Shown: in pieces, positions 10,905 to 20,930 of the stretch
Layout of the letters: every line of letters starts with the position of its first letter
How positions within the stretch are numbered: the stretch's first letter is position 1
Assembly (NCBI GenBank): GCA_945643635.1
Contig: CALZFC010000312.1
Location: forward strand, 113,501 to 177,500
Direction: 5' to 3'
Source: Allodiplogaster sudhausi
Taxonomy: Eukaryota > Nematoda > Chromadorea > Rhabditida > Diplogasteridae
DNA length: 64,000 nucleotides
Notes under the pieces: generated by a model
What the model was told of the DNA's origin: nothing
Database searches by the model: none
Seen by the model: the letters and a program-made list of their open reading frames with translations, nothing else
Made by a program: the position numbers and the translations under genes

Positions 10905-13900
10905 AAGAATGTTTCCTTTTATTGCGTCAGGGCATCACTCTGTCGAATCTCTTCGCCGCCATCGGCTACACCGTCAATGCATGGGCGCCAGCCACTGAGA
11001 AGGCAAGGGCAGCTGCTTATTCCTAGAGCCAATCATTTTATCTGCTTCTTCATCGCTTATTCCGCCTGCTTGTTTACTGTTATTATTCCAAAGGTCTCTT
11101 CACCTCCACTCATGTTCTTCTCTACTCTCTCTCTCTCTCTTCCTCTCTTTTCCTCTCTCTCTCTCTCTCCCTCTCTTTCTCTTTCTCACTTTCTCATTCT
11201 CTATCTCTCTTTATTCAGGGAATCTTCATTGCTGTTCTCTTCGGCTATGTCGAGTTGTCTCCTTTAATGACGATGCCCATTAGCGGAGTGATCGCTCACT
11301 CCTGTAAGTTCTTGTCAGGCTTGGTTAGGGAGGAAGTTCATCATTGTGTAGTGGTTAGCATTCATTTGATGCCTTCATTTGGGTCCCATTCGGAAGAGTT
11401 TTGCATTTTAAATGTATGACGAGTGTACTTTTTACCATGATTTTCAACGAATAATGCGAAAAAGTAAGTTGAATGAAGACTAAAATGTTGACAGTCGGCT
11501 GGCCAGCTGTCTTCTACGCCCACGGGATCGCGTGCTTCGTTGTTACGATTGCTTGGTTTGCCTTCTACAGGTGAACGCGCTGTCCTTGAATCCTTGATGA
11601 CTTCATTCCATTTCGCTTGCTAATATCCAAGCTTTGTTGTGTAGCCTTCGTTTACGATCTTTTCTTTCTACCGTGTAATCGTTTCAGGAATCAACCGCAA
11701 GACCATCCCCTGATCGGACTTTCCGAAATCAAGAAGATCCTCTCTGGAAAGCAACTCGCAGTCGCGCCGCCGACACGCAAGGAGGTCACTCTCTAACCCT
11801 TCAGAAAAGAAATAGAAATATCTACACGTACATGGTTTTAATTACCCAAGTTTGAGAGCTGTCGGTCCGCGCTTCGCTCCTCTCAAGAGCCGGCCCGACT
11901 TCCTTTCGCGACGCCCCTCGTGCCTGGGGGGCCTAACCCACTTCAACAGGCACAAAAACAGGTTCACCTCCATCTTCGGCAGACATCTTTTTCCTGCCCG
12001 GCCATAGCTCTTCCCCTTGGGCCAAGGGCAATACCGAATTTGATCTACTGGCCCTTTCTTGGTTAAGTCATCATTCATGACTGAACCCCTTGATCTCTCT
12101 GCTGTCTCCTCCTTTCTCCAGAGCAGAAGGCAGAGAAGGAAGCGCGCCGCAGCGGATGACGGCGGCACCCCTCCGCCACCTTGGAAGTGGACGACGTCCT
12201 CGACTTCCTCGTAGAAGAACTGTCCGCGCTCAAGTCCACCATCGCCTCTCTCTCCTCCTCCGTCTCCACTCTCGAGTCCAACGCAGCCATCAAGGATCTG
12301 ACAATCAGCGATCTTTCTGCTTCCATTCTTGTCCTCACGGACAAAGTCGATTCATATAACTCACCACTTACTGTCGTGCCCCCAAAGCCTATTCCTGCTG
12401 CCATTAATGCCTCCTCTAATGTTGCTCTTGCCCATGATGATGTTGTTATGACTCCTTCTGATGAAACCCCCCCCCCCCTCCCCCCTCCCTGGGACTATTC
12501 CCGGGAGACGGACGATGACGTTAGAGACAGACACGAGCGTCGCCGGGCTCTTGTTGTCTATGGCCTCCCAGTCCAACACGGAAACACCTCCACTCACACT
12601 GCTTACTCATACTTTAACTCTGTCGTTGGTCTCCTTTACACCCTTGGTGTCCCGTGTCTCCCCATTGCTGTCTACCCGCTGGTAGATCACCCCCGCCCCA
12701 ATGCTTCTAACCCTTTGAAAGTGATCCTCCCCACATCCAAGTTCCAGGCGCTCGCAATCGCCAGATCCCACAAGCTCCGCCACTCCTCTTCCTATTCCAA
12801 CTGTTATATCCTCCCCTCGCGCACGTTCGCAGAGCGTGGCATCATCCCCACCCCCCCGAAGCTCCCCGACTACTCGCGTTTCTTCGCCAAACCCCCCGGC
12901 CATCGCACGGCCCCCACCTCTCGCCCCCCTCGCCCCCCTCAATCTCGCATGGCCACCCGCCGGCCTTCCCACACTAACACCAACCCCACTCCCCTCTTCT
13001 CTAACCCCTCTTATGCCGCCGCTGTGGGCCGCATTCCCACTCCCCCTCCATCCCAGCCACCTCATCGCGCGTCTTATCTCCCCTCTCTCCCACCTCCTAC
13101 TCTCTCTCCCAATCACTTCCAGCCGCCGCAACCGCTCTCTCACTTTGTCTCCTCTCCTCCCATCTACACCAATCCGCCGCCTAACTACCACCCCCCTAAC
13201 CCCGACTTCACCACTAACAACCGCTTCGCCCCTCTCGCCTCTCTCAATCCCACTCCCCCTTTCCACTACTACCATCCTCTCCCCCATTTTTAACTACTGC
13301 CACTCGCAGGCAAACCAATTCCTCAATATACTCTTTTAATGCCCGCTCGATTGTTAACAAGACCCACGAATTATCATCCCTTTTCTCCCGTTCGTTTGCA
13401 ATCATTGCTATTGTCGAGACATGGCTTACCTCTTCCTTGCCTGACAACTTTCTACTTAACGGTTCTCCCGATTACTCTATTATCCGCCAAGACCGCACCA
13501 GACGCAAAGGCGGCGTTGTTGCCCTCATCTTCCGCTCTTCCATCTCCACCACCACCTTATTGTCACTGTCTCGCCCCCACGCTTTCGAATTGCTCGCAGT
13601 TGACGCTAGCTTCAGTAGCGACCCCATCCGCATCATCTTAGTTTATCGCGCTCCCGCTTGCCCATCTGATGATAACACTAACCTTGTCAAGCTTCTCACA
13701 GATCTCTCCTCTGCTCCTCATCCTACCATTCTTCTTGGCGACTTTAACTACCCGGACATTCTATGGAACTCTTCCCCACCGGCCACCATTTCTTCACTCT
13801 CCCCTTCATCCAGACTCTTCCATGATTTTACTTCCTCGTGTCAGCTTGCCCAACTCGATCCTTCCCCTACTTGCAACAACCACTTCCTTGACCTAGTCCT

Positions 13901-16441
13901 ATCCAATACTCCCTCCCTTATTACAAACGTCACTCTCTCTCCCCCTTTCTTCAACTCTGATCATTCGGCAATCGAAGCCACCCTCTCTCTGTCTCATTCC
14001 AAACCCTCCTTCACCTATGTCAGAGACTACGCTAAAGTTGATTACCATGCTGCTTGTCAATTTCTCTTAGATTATTATTCTTTTCCCGCTCCTTTCCATA
14101 GACTTACCGATGTCAACATGATGTATGAAACTTTCACTTCTGCTCTCCGTGTTGTAGAAGATCTTTTTGTTCCCTTTAAGAAAGTTTCTTCAAAAGGTGT
14201 CCGTCTTCCCAACCACATCATCCGCCTCAAACGTAAGCACTATCAATCTTGGCTCAATATGTTAGCTCTTGACTCTGACTCATCCCGCTCAGCTTATGCA
14301 TCAGCCAATGCCCTTTATTGTAGAGCTATGGATAAGTATTCTAGGAACGTAGAGAAACATGTCATTAAATCCAATAACAAGTCCCTTTTCTTCCGATTCA
14401 TGCGTAACCGCATATCATCCAAGCCTCGAGGAGTCGACTCCCTCACTTCCCCCTCAGGCTCCTCTTGTTTCACGGATAAGGATAAGGCCCAACTTCTTGC
14501 CGACACCTTCGCTTCGGCCTATACCATTGACAATGGCTCCCTCCCTTCGTTGCCACCCAATCATCGTTTCCGTCCTCCTTCTGATTTTTCTATAAATTTC
14601 CCTCGTCATGAAATCTGTCGTCTCATTCAATCTTGGAAGAACTCATCGTGTAAAACCCCAGACAATTTTAATTTGCTTTTTATCAAGAACTTAGCTATCC
14701 CCATCTCTGAAGCCCTTGAATATATCTTTGATTACTCCTATGCCACTTCCTCTGTCCCTTCAGCATGGAAATCGTCAATAGTTATCCCCATTAAGAAGAA
14801 GCAACCTTACTTTGACCCTTCCAACTATCGCCCCATTTCTATAACCTCCCTATTTTCACGCCTTTTTGAAAGAATGCTTTGTAGGAAACTCTATTCTTTT
14901 TGCAACGATGCACATATTATTCCTGATCAACAATATGGCTTTAGGCCAAAACGCTCCATCGATTTCCAAATGTTAAGTTGTCTCGAATTATGGACCTCCG
15001 CAATGGCCAACTCTCAGTTCACTGATGTAATTTACTTTGATCACGCCCGTGCTTTTGATCGTGTTTCTCACCCCAAGCTCATCCATAAGCTTGGTCTTCT
15101 TTCTCTCCCGCCTAAGTGTACATCTTGGATCGCCTCCTTCCTTAGCAATCGCACCTTTTCTGTCCGTGTCGCCTCCTCCCTCTCGCCCCCTCTTCCTGTC
15201 ACTAGCGGAATCCCGCAAGGTACAGTTCTTGGTCCTCTCCTTTTTATCCTATTTACTAGCGACCTTCCCTCTCTTATCTCTTCACATGATGTACATTCTA
15301 GTTGTTTCGCTGACGATCTTAAGATTTTTCGCTCATTTACTAAGTCTTCTTCTCATGCTCCCCTTCAGGCGGCCATTGACGAAGTTGCATCCTGGGCCAA
15401 CAAATGGCAACTCCCCCTCGCCCCCCTCAAGTGTTCAGTCCTCCATTTAGGCAAATCCAACCCCAAGCTACCTTACCACCTTAACGGCGCTCCCCTTACC
15501 CCAGTAGACAGCATCCGAGATCTCGGCATTATTATTGACTCTTCTCTTTCCTTTTCATCCCACTGCTCGCATCTTGCTAACAAGGCTATAAGCAAATGTC
15601 ACCCCATCATCCGCTCCCTCCGTTCCAAAAACAAGGACGCCCTTGTTTCCGCTTATACCCTGTATATTCGCCCTTTGCTCGAATCCTCCTCCACTGTCTT
15701 TTCTCCCCGGCTCAAGAAAGATATCCTTCGTCTAGAACGCATCCAGAACTATTTTACCCGTTTTATTTACCGCCGTTGTTTTGGTTACAGCAATCGCGCT
15801 GATATTCCTAACCCTGCTACCCGTAACAAGGCTCTCTCCCTCCCCTCTCTCTTATCTCGTAGACAACAATCTGATTTTACACTTGCGCGTTGTCTTGTAT
15901 TTGGCCACAGGCGTATCTCTGATCGCGTTCCCCATTATTTCCATTTTCGTAACTCACGTACTCGCGGCCTTTCCTTACTCCTTGCTTACCCGTCCACTCG
16001 CTCCTCCGTTCGTAACCATTCGTTTTTCATCAGATCCGCGAAAGCATTCAACAGCTTGGCCAAGCACTCATCTCCCTCCTCCCTCTCCTCCCCATCTGCG
16101 ACCCCATTACAACAGCCCATATATACTTTATGATGCTCATATATACTGTACTGTATCTTCTCATGTATACCATATCATGCATTGCTTTATCACTCATACA
16201 CATACCTTCATTCATTAACACGTGGCAGCAGCACGTAAATAAATCAATCAATATGATGTATCTTGATTATCAGTGTAATCGTGTTCCGAAAGGTACCAAT
16301 CCTCGTCATCATGGCAACACCGGCGATTCTAGCCAGCTGGGGCTGTGTCTTCGGCATCTTCCTCCTCTCGCAGTTCGCCATCTCCTTCTCCACAATGTGC
16401 GTTTCTCTGTGACGGTCTAACTTCTCTCTCTTTCTCCCTTG

Positions 16442-16472
<31 letters not shown>

Positions 16473-16547
16473 TCTCTCACTCGCTCGCTCTCTCTCTCTC
16501 TCTCTGTCTCTCTCTTTCTCTCTCTCTCTCTCTTTCTCTCTCTATCT

Positions 16548-16590
<43 letters not shown>

Positions 16591-16781
16591 CCAGCTACAT
16601 TTCGTATGCCCTCGGCTACTCCGCTCAGACTGCCGGCGTGCTGTCATTGGGGCCGCTCTCGGCGCTGCTCGCCGTCAAGTTCTGCGCCGGAATGCTCTCC
16701 GACAGACTGCGTGTGTCTGAGGTAAGGTAGGATGGAGAGAGAAGGGGAAGGAAGGGTAAGAGATAAGAGGTATGATGGAAG

Positions 16782-16815
<34 letters not shown>

Positions 16816-17283
16816 AGATAGAGCGTCTTCGTAGGCCCTAATTCGGCGAGGGAGCAAATAAAAGAAGAGATTTGAGAAAGAAAGAAGAATGTCTTGCCAG
16901 GTGCTCAAACTGCGCGTCTTCAACTCGCTCGCGATGTACGGTGTCTCTGCTTGTTTCATCGCTCGCTTTCTCATCCCGCAGCAACACAACTTTGTGGATC
17001 TTCTCCTCATGGGTACAGGGGCAGTTCCAGGGTTACTGTAGAACGATGCAAAGAATGTATCTATAAAGGACGATCTGTAATACAGCATGCAAATCAAAGT
17101 ATTGCAGTCCTTCCGATCGGCCTGTATGGCTTCCACGCCGCCGGCTATCCCAAGGGAATCGTGCTCATTTCTAAGCAGCACAGCCCCTTTGTCATGTCAG
17201 TCGTGCAGGTTAGGGCGAAGAGGGAAAGAGAGAGCGAGAGAAAGAGAGATAAAGAGAAAGAAAGAGATAAAGAGAGAGACAGA

Positions 17284-17321
<38 letters not shown>

Positions 17322-17759
17322 AGTGTTCTGATTGTGAGATGATCGCCTGCCTATCCATGATGACTGGCTCATTTCTCGTACCGATGCTCACTGAGTTCAA
17401 TACTCTCGACGAGTGGAATATCGTCTTTTTGCTCTACGCTGGTTATTATCCTTTCTATTTTTTAAATATAACTCATTAAATATCATTTTAATAACTCTAA
17501 TTTTTTTTGTGCCATCAATTTTAATTTGTTTCTTCATCCAGGTGTGCTAACAATAACAAACACAATCTTCCTGCTGACTGCAAAGGCGACGCCGGCTTCG
17601 TGGACGACGAGGGATTCTGTTGAGAAGGGAGATACAGTAGACAGGGATGCTGCAGAGAAGGAAGATGAATCCATGACAGCTGCACAACTCGAACATGGAA
17701 GTCGTGACAGCGATTCAATGAATCGCGACAAAAATACTTCTTTCAATGCTATTCCATAG
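9771..17759 (+). CDS. SLC17-type major facilitator transporter (15 exons, LINE in the central intron)
   Basis: Exons in consistent phase: 9771-9859, 10046-10151, 10312-10378, 10471-10558, 10695-10779, 10931-11002, 11219-11303, 11495-11570, 11688-11784, 16293-16396, 16595-16721, then about 16901, 17102, 17339 and 17542-17759. The first nine encode TM1 to TM6 (ILSLTTIFLAFIMSGGIAYN, FTGAMLAAQPVNVVLMRYGP with the MFS loop 2-3 signature region, NAWAPATEKG, WPAVFYAHGIACFVVTIAWF). The rest encode TM7 to TM12 (IMATPAILASWGCVFGIFLL, YALGYSAQTAGVLSLGPLSA, LPIGLYGFHAAGYPKG, WNIVFLLYAGVLTITNTIFL) and a polar tail. SLC17 carriers move organic anions with H+ or Na+; the nematode branch is expanded and the substrate is unknown. 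Splicing GAG|GTCACT (11785) to CGAAAG|GTACCA (16293) gives TRKEVPILVIM, so the gene may be functional despite the insertion. The intron after 11002 has a GC donor (AAG|GCAAGG). Confidence 0.8.
11333..11400 (+). other. Degenerate tRNA-like sequence in an SLC17 intron
   Basis: GTGTAGTGGTTAGCATTC at about 11345 is a good tRNA D-arm/A-box like that of tRNA-Glu. About 35 bases later, TTTGGGTCCCATTCGG is a weak T-arm/B-box. The acceptor stem does not pair convincingly, so this is a tRNA pseudogene or the head of a SINE rather than a working tRNA. Confidence 0.4.
12077..13293 (+). CDS. Retrotransposon ORF1 protein (frame change near 12175)
   Basis: The ATG at 12077 opens MTEPLDLSAVSSFLQSRRQR, a polar start with basic run RRQRRKRAAA. 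That frame runs out shortly after PPPPWKW. The main ORF1 frame (from about 12181 to TAA 13291-13293) has no in-frame ATG at its start and begins EVDDVLDFLVEELSALKS, a predicted coiled coil. A globular part follows (RRALVVYGLPV .. KVILPTSKFQALAIARSHKL, RRM-like spacing), then a long Pro/Ser/Thr-rich tail. No CCHC zinc knuckle is seen. The layout fits a nucleic-acid-binding LINE ORF1 protein. The frame change between the two parts is either a one-base indel that kills ORF1 or programmed shifting at the C-rich run; an indel is the simpler reading. Confidence 0.6.
13332..16133 (+). CDS. Retrotransposon ORF2: APE endonuclease and reverse transcriptase
   Basis: The open frame begins upstream of 13332 and overlaps the end of ORF1 with no ATG before the endonuclease, so reinitiation or frameshifting is likely. 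Endonuclease: SFNARSIVNKTHELSS (about 13332), VETWLTSSLP, LGDFNYPDILW (about 13735) and SDHSAIEA (about 13960). Reverse transcriptase: FDHARAFDRVSHPKLIHKLG (about 15036), SGIPQGTVLGPLLFILFTSD (about 15203) and the catalytic CFADDLKIF (about 15307). The C-terminus (RIQNYFTRFIYRR .. FFIRSAKAFNSLAKH) is typical of CR1/Rex/jockey elements. All catalytic blocks look intact. The first aspartate block is written FDHARAF where most relatives have DFSKAF. Confidence 0.85.
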   Translation, partial: SFNARSIVNKTHELSSLFSRSFAIIAIVETWLTSSLPDNFLLNGSPDYSIIRQDRTRRKGGVVALIFRSSISTTTLLSLSRPHAFELLAVDASFSSDPIRIILVYRAPACPSDDNTNLVKLLTDLSSAPHPTILLGDFNYPDILWNSSPPATISSLSPSSRLFHDFTSSCQLAQLDPSPTCNNHFLDLVLSNTPSLITNVTLSPPFFNSDHSAIEATLSLSHSKPSFTYVRDYAKVDYHAACQFLLDYYSFPAPFHRLTDVNMMYETFTSALRVVEDLFVPFKKVSSKGVRLPNHIIRLKRKHYQSWLNMLALDSDSSRSAYASANALYCRAMDKYSRNVEKHVIKSNNKSLFFRFMRNRISSKPRGVDSLTSPSGSSCFTDKDKAQLLADTFASAYTIDNGSLPSLPPNHRFRPPSDFSINFPRHEICRLIQSWKNSSCKTPDNFNLLFIKNLAIPISEALEYIFDYSYATSSVPSAWKSSIVIPIKKKQPYFDPSNYRPISITSLFSRLFERMLCRKLYSFCNDAHIIPDQQYGFRPKRSIDFQMLSCLELWTSAMANSQFTDVIYFDHARAFDRVSHPKLIHKLGLLSLPPKCTSWIASFLSNRTFSVRVASSLSPPLPVTSGIPQGTVLGPLLFILFTSDLPSLISSHDVHSSCFADDLKIFRSFTKSSSHAPLQAAIDEVASWANKWQLPLAPLKCSVLHLGKSNPKLPYHLNGAPLTPVDSIRDLGIIIDSSLSFSSHCSHLANKAISKCHPIIRSLRSKNKDALVSAYTLYIRPLLESSSTVFSPRLKKDILRLERIQNYFTRFIYRRCFGYSNRADIPNPATRNKALSLPSLLSRRQQSDFTLARCLVFGHRRISDRVPHYFHFRNSRTRGLSLLLAYPSTRSSVRNHSFFIRSAKAFNSLAKHSSPSSLSSPSATPLQQPIYTL

Positions 17760-18162
17760 TACACATATTTTTGAATATAGGTTTTTTAATCATGAATAAT
17801 CTCTGACAATAAATTTTTTCAGTTTTACTCACTTCAATGACAATTGTGGCGATTTTGTGTCTGTACAGGTAATCTTGCAATTGATATTTTTAATCTCGAT
17901 ATTTCGTCAAGGTGATGTCCATTGAAATTGTCTAATTTCAATTCTCAATCACTTTAAGCTGTTCAATAACGTGTATGTTTACATAATACATAAACTTATT
18001 AAAATGATGGCTGGTGAGGGAAGCCGAGGATAGAGGCCACCAAGAGAAGAAGCGAAGTCTCAACTGCTAATGTACACTAACAGCTCGGCCTTCAATATAG
18101 AGGCAGCATTTCGATCTCTCCTCGTTGAGGCGCTTCCCTTGCGCTGCCACATAAACCCTTTC
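17760..18162. other. Intergenic spacer
   Basis: AT-rich sequence between the SLC17 stop and the transposon at 18163; nothing recognised. Confidence 0.5.
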
Positions 18163-19854
18163 GGTACTATTTCAGTTTGACTACCCAAAACCCCCAAAAA
18201 TTTTTTCAATAAATTTTGTTGCTGAAATTTACCCCGAGGGGTTACTTCATCCAAAAAACTGAATATGAGGTTAGTTTTGTTTGTTTTCGACATCTCAAGA
18301 AGTTAGCTGATTCCAAAAGTTGAAAAAGACCACGCCTGCGCATTCGAACTGTTTGCGCCAAGGGAACTCATCCAAGTAATCCTCATCTCTCATTGTTGAT
18401 GCCATACACCTGCCGTAACATCTTGAGATGTCGAAATGAAACAAAACGAGCCTCATACTCAGTTTCCTCTCATCAAATAACCGCATCGTAGAGATATTTT
18501 TAGAGACCGCAGACGATTTTTTCAAACCGTTTGAAAATGTAAAGAAGGACTGTTTTTAGGGAGTTTAGGTGATGAGAAAACTATTTCTAAAATCAGAATC
18601 CCACGAAACTTTGAAAATATCTTATAAAAACGCCTTTAAAAATTGCGAGTTACTGGGGAAGATGGACAGCCTACAGTAAGCCGCATATGTCAACGTGTCA
18701 AATGGAGTTCGGCTGGTCAGATGCTCGAGCCAGACGATAGTGCTCGATAAATTTAATTCCAATTACTTTTCCATTCTTTTTTTTTTTAATCTAATTTTAT
18801 ATCCGGCTAATCTCCATGATCAGTTTCTAAGTGCTTTCACATCCTCAAATCGCCTCTATCGAAGTGGTTAATTATTTCGACTAAAAAATAGCCACATAAT
18901 CAACGACAATTCACTATGGCGTCGCAGAATCTCGGTCATGGTCTACATAGGTATACTGGCGGATGTCTTATATCATAAAATGATGTTTAAAAATCCCGAG
19001 GATATCTGGGATACATATTAAATCATTATAACTGGGAGAAACCACGAAGTGGAAATACTGTTCGAGGGAAATTTTTCGGGTTTGCTCGCAATATACGAAC
19101 AAAAAAATCAGTGTGCTGAATGCAGATTGACTTTAAGTATAATATACCTGCAAGAATCGATCAGGGAATACCGATAAACAAAATGGGACATAAAAATAAG
19201 CTTGAACCTGTTTCATCTAGAAACCATCTATCAATGATATTTCCCTGTGGCGTCGGAGAAATTCGACAAGAAACCGCCTAGCTATCACACAACATGCCAT
19301 CTAATATTAAATTAAAATAAGAATCCCCGAGCTTTCGGATGAACCAAATTATAGTTGAAAAACTGAAAAAGCCAAGCTCACGGAAAAAAACCTTCTAATG
19401 AGATTTTCTCAGCGTTGTGCCCGTGTATGCAAGACAGAATAGCACCCAACACTTTGAAAAACCTTCCTTTAAAGTATTCACAAAAATATTCTTGACAAGT
19501 TAACCGACAAACTGCAAAAAAGAATAAAAAGTTATAGAACATGCTCTTTTCAAAAATTTGAATTGATCAGTCCGAACTTGACAAATTCCGTTATTCCGTT
19601 ACGGTAGGTTGTCCCAGTTTTGCGTTATGTCATTCTTTCACTCTGCGGTCTCTAGATATTTTACAATTAGGCAATTGGAGCAAATTAGTCATTTACCGTA
19701 AACGTACCGTAACATTCTAAAGCGGCGAAACCGATCAAAATGAACTTCATATTCGGTTTCCTCGCATCAAATAACCTCCCTAGGGTAAGTTTCAGCAAAA
19801 AAAATCTTTTTGGAAAAAAATTGGGGTTTTGGGTAGTCAAACCGAAATAGTACC
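18163..19854. mobile_element. GGTACT-family DNA transposon, 1.7-kb copy (FB2)
   Basis: The termini GGTACTATTTCAGTTTGACT and its near-perfect inverse at 19835-19854 are part of inverted repeats that extend over roughly 115 bp, with the motifs CCCAAAACCCC and GCTGAAA in both arms. An exact 8-bp direct repeat ACCCTTTC flanks the element (18155-18162 and 19855-19862). A nested hairpin is present (about 18230-18300 with 18415-18485). The interior shows no long reading frame, so the copy is non-autonomous or badly decayed. Same family as 6337-6672 and 20328-20835. Confidence 0.85.
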
Positions 19855-20327
19855 ACCCTTTCTTCCTTTGTTTCCATAGTGAACTCCAGCGACATATACC
19901 ACACATTTACACGATAACTTGAAGATTCTGCTAACTTAAAGAATGCTAGTTAGCTTAACACATTTACACGATAGCTTGACGATTCTGCCAAAGTAAAGAA
20001 TGTTAGTTAACTTAAAAATGACCTTTCACAAACACCAAATATCACAGAAGTCATGGACTTTGCGGTCTAACAAATGGAAATCAGCGCCGACAACCGGTCA
20101 CAACAGATGAAAGATTCAACAAACTAAGCCAATTGATTCACAGGTAGACAAACTACATTACAGGATAGTCGGGCTCTTCTTTCAGAACCAAAAAAATGCA
20201 CAGAAGAAAGGTCATAATCTGGCGCGTCTTTAGATTTACAGATGGAGTCTAGGATTCTAATACGTCTCTCAGTCAGGATACCCACGGTATTATAAACATT
20301 TTAGGAAATGCACAGGAAAGAACTCTA

Positions 20328-20835
20328 GGTACTCTTCAGCTATTTGTACCCAAAACCCCAAAAGTTTTCAATTTTTTTTCCTGAAACTTGGCTCAGGGGG
20401 TTGTTTGGCACGGGGAACACGAATATAACATTCATTTTAAATTATAATGTCATTTAAACGAGTTACAGTCAGTTTTGTGGAACGTTCCCACGCACGATGT
20501 TTCTGGCAGTGGACAGCACGAGTGACCGTCCACGCCCGATGCTCACTTTACCATATGTAGCGAACCTTCCCAAAACGACAAAATTGTGTGAAATGAAAGT
20601 CATATTCTTGTTCCTCGTGCCAAATAACCTTCTTTTGCGAGATTTATAACGCGATCTGAGCCAAAACTTATTTTCCACAAACCTGATTGTTACTTGTTTA
20701 AATGACATAATAATTAAAAAAAAGAATCTTATATTCGTGTTCCTTGTGCCAAACAACCCCCCTGAGCCAAGTTTCAGAAAAAAAATTTTTTTGAAAACTT
20801 TTGGGGTTTTGGGGTACAAATAGCTGAAGAGTACC
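20328..20835. mobile_element. GGTACT-family DNA transposon, 508-bp foldback (FB3)
   Basis: Two arms of about 145 bp, GGTACTCTTCAGCTATTTGT at the left and its inverse ending at 20835, with a loop in between. Flanked by GAACTCTA (20320-20327) and GAAGTCTA (20836-20843), a 7/8 match to an 8-bp target duplication. The arms contain CACGGGGAACACGAATAT and its inverse, as in FB1. It lies just downstream of the minus-strand PROM-1-like gene. Confidence 0.85.
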
Positions 20836-20930
20836 GAAGTCTAGTAAATTGAAAACTCGTAATGAATGATTCGGACAAGGAACAGCTGGGTTCAGAACCC
20901 CTGAGATAAAGCTACAGAGTGATGAAGATT

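Larger units (their letters stand above)
11830..16252 (+). mobile_element. CR1/jockey-like non-LTR retrotransposon, near full length
   Basis: A compositionally distinct, C-rich block with few simple repeats inside the SLC17 gene. It holds a 5' UTR-like part, ORF1, ORF2 with APE endonuclease and reverse transcriptase, and a 3' end with a short AAATAAATCAATCAAT tail at about 16237-16252. The 5' edge is taken at about 11830, where the host-like A-rich sequence stops. No target duplication could be recognised, so both ends are approximate. It lies in the same orientation as the host gene. ORF2 has no stop over about 930 codons, suggesting recent insertion. Confidence 0.8.

Noticed and set aside
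16439..16725. SLSLSLS-type frames in CT tracts here and throughout the window
   Set aside because: Simple (CT)n translation inside introns.
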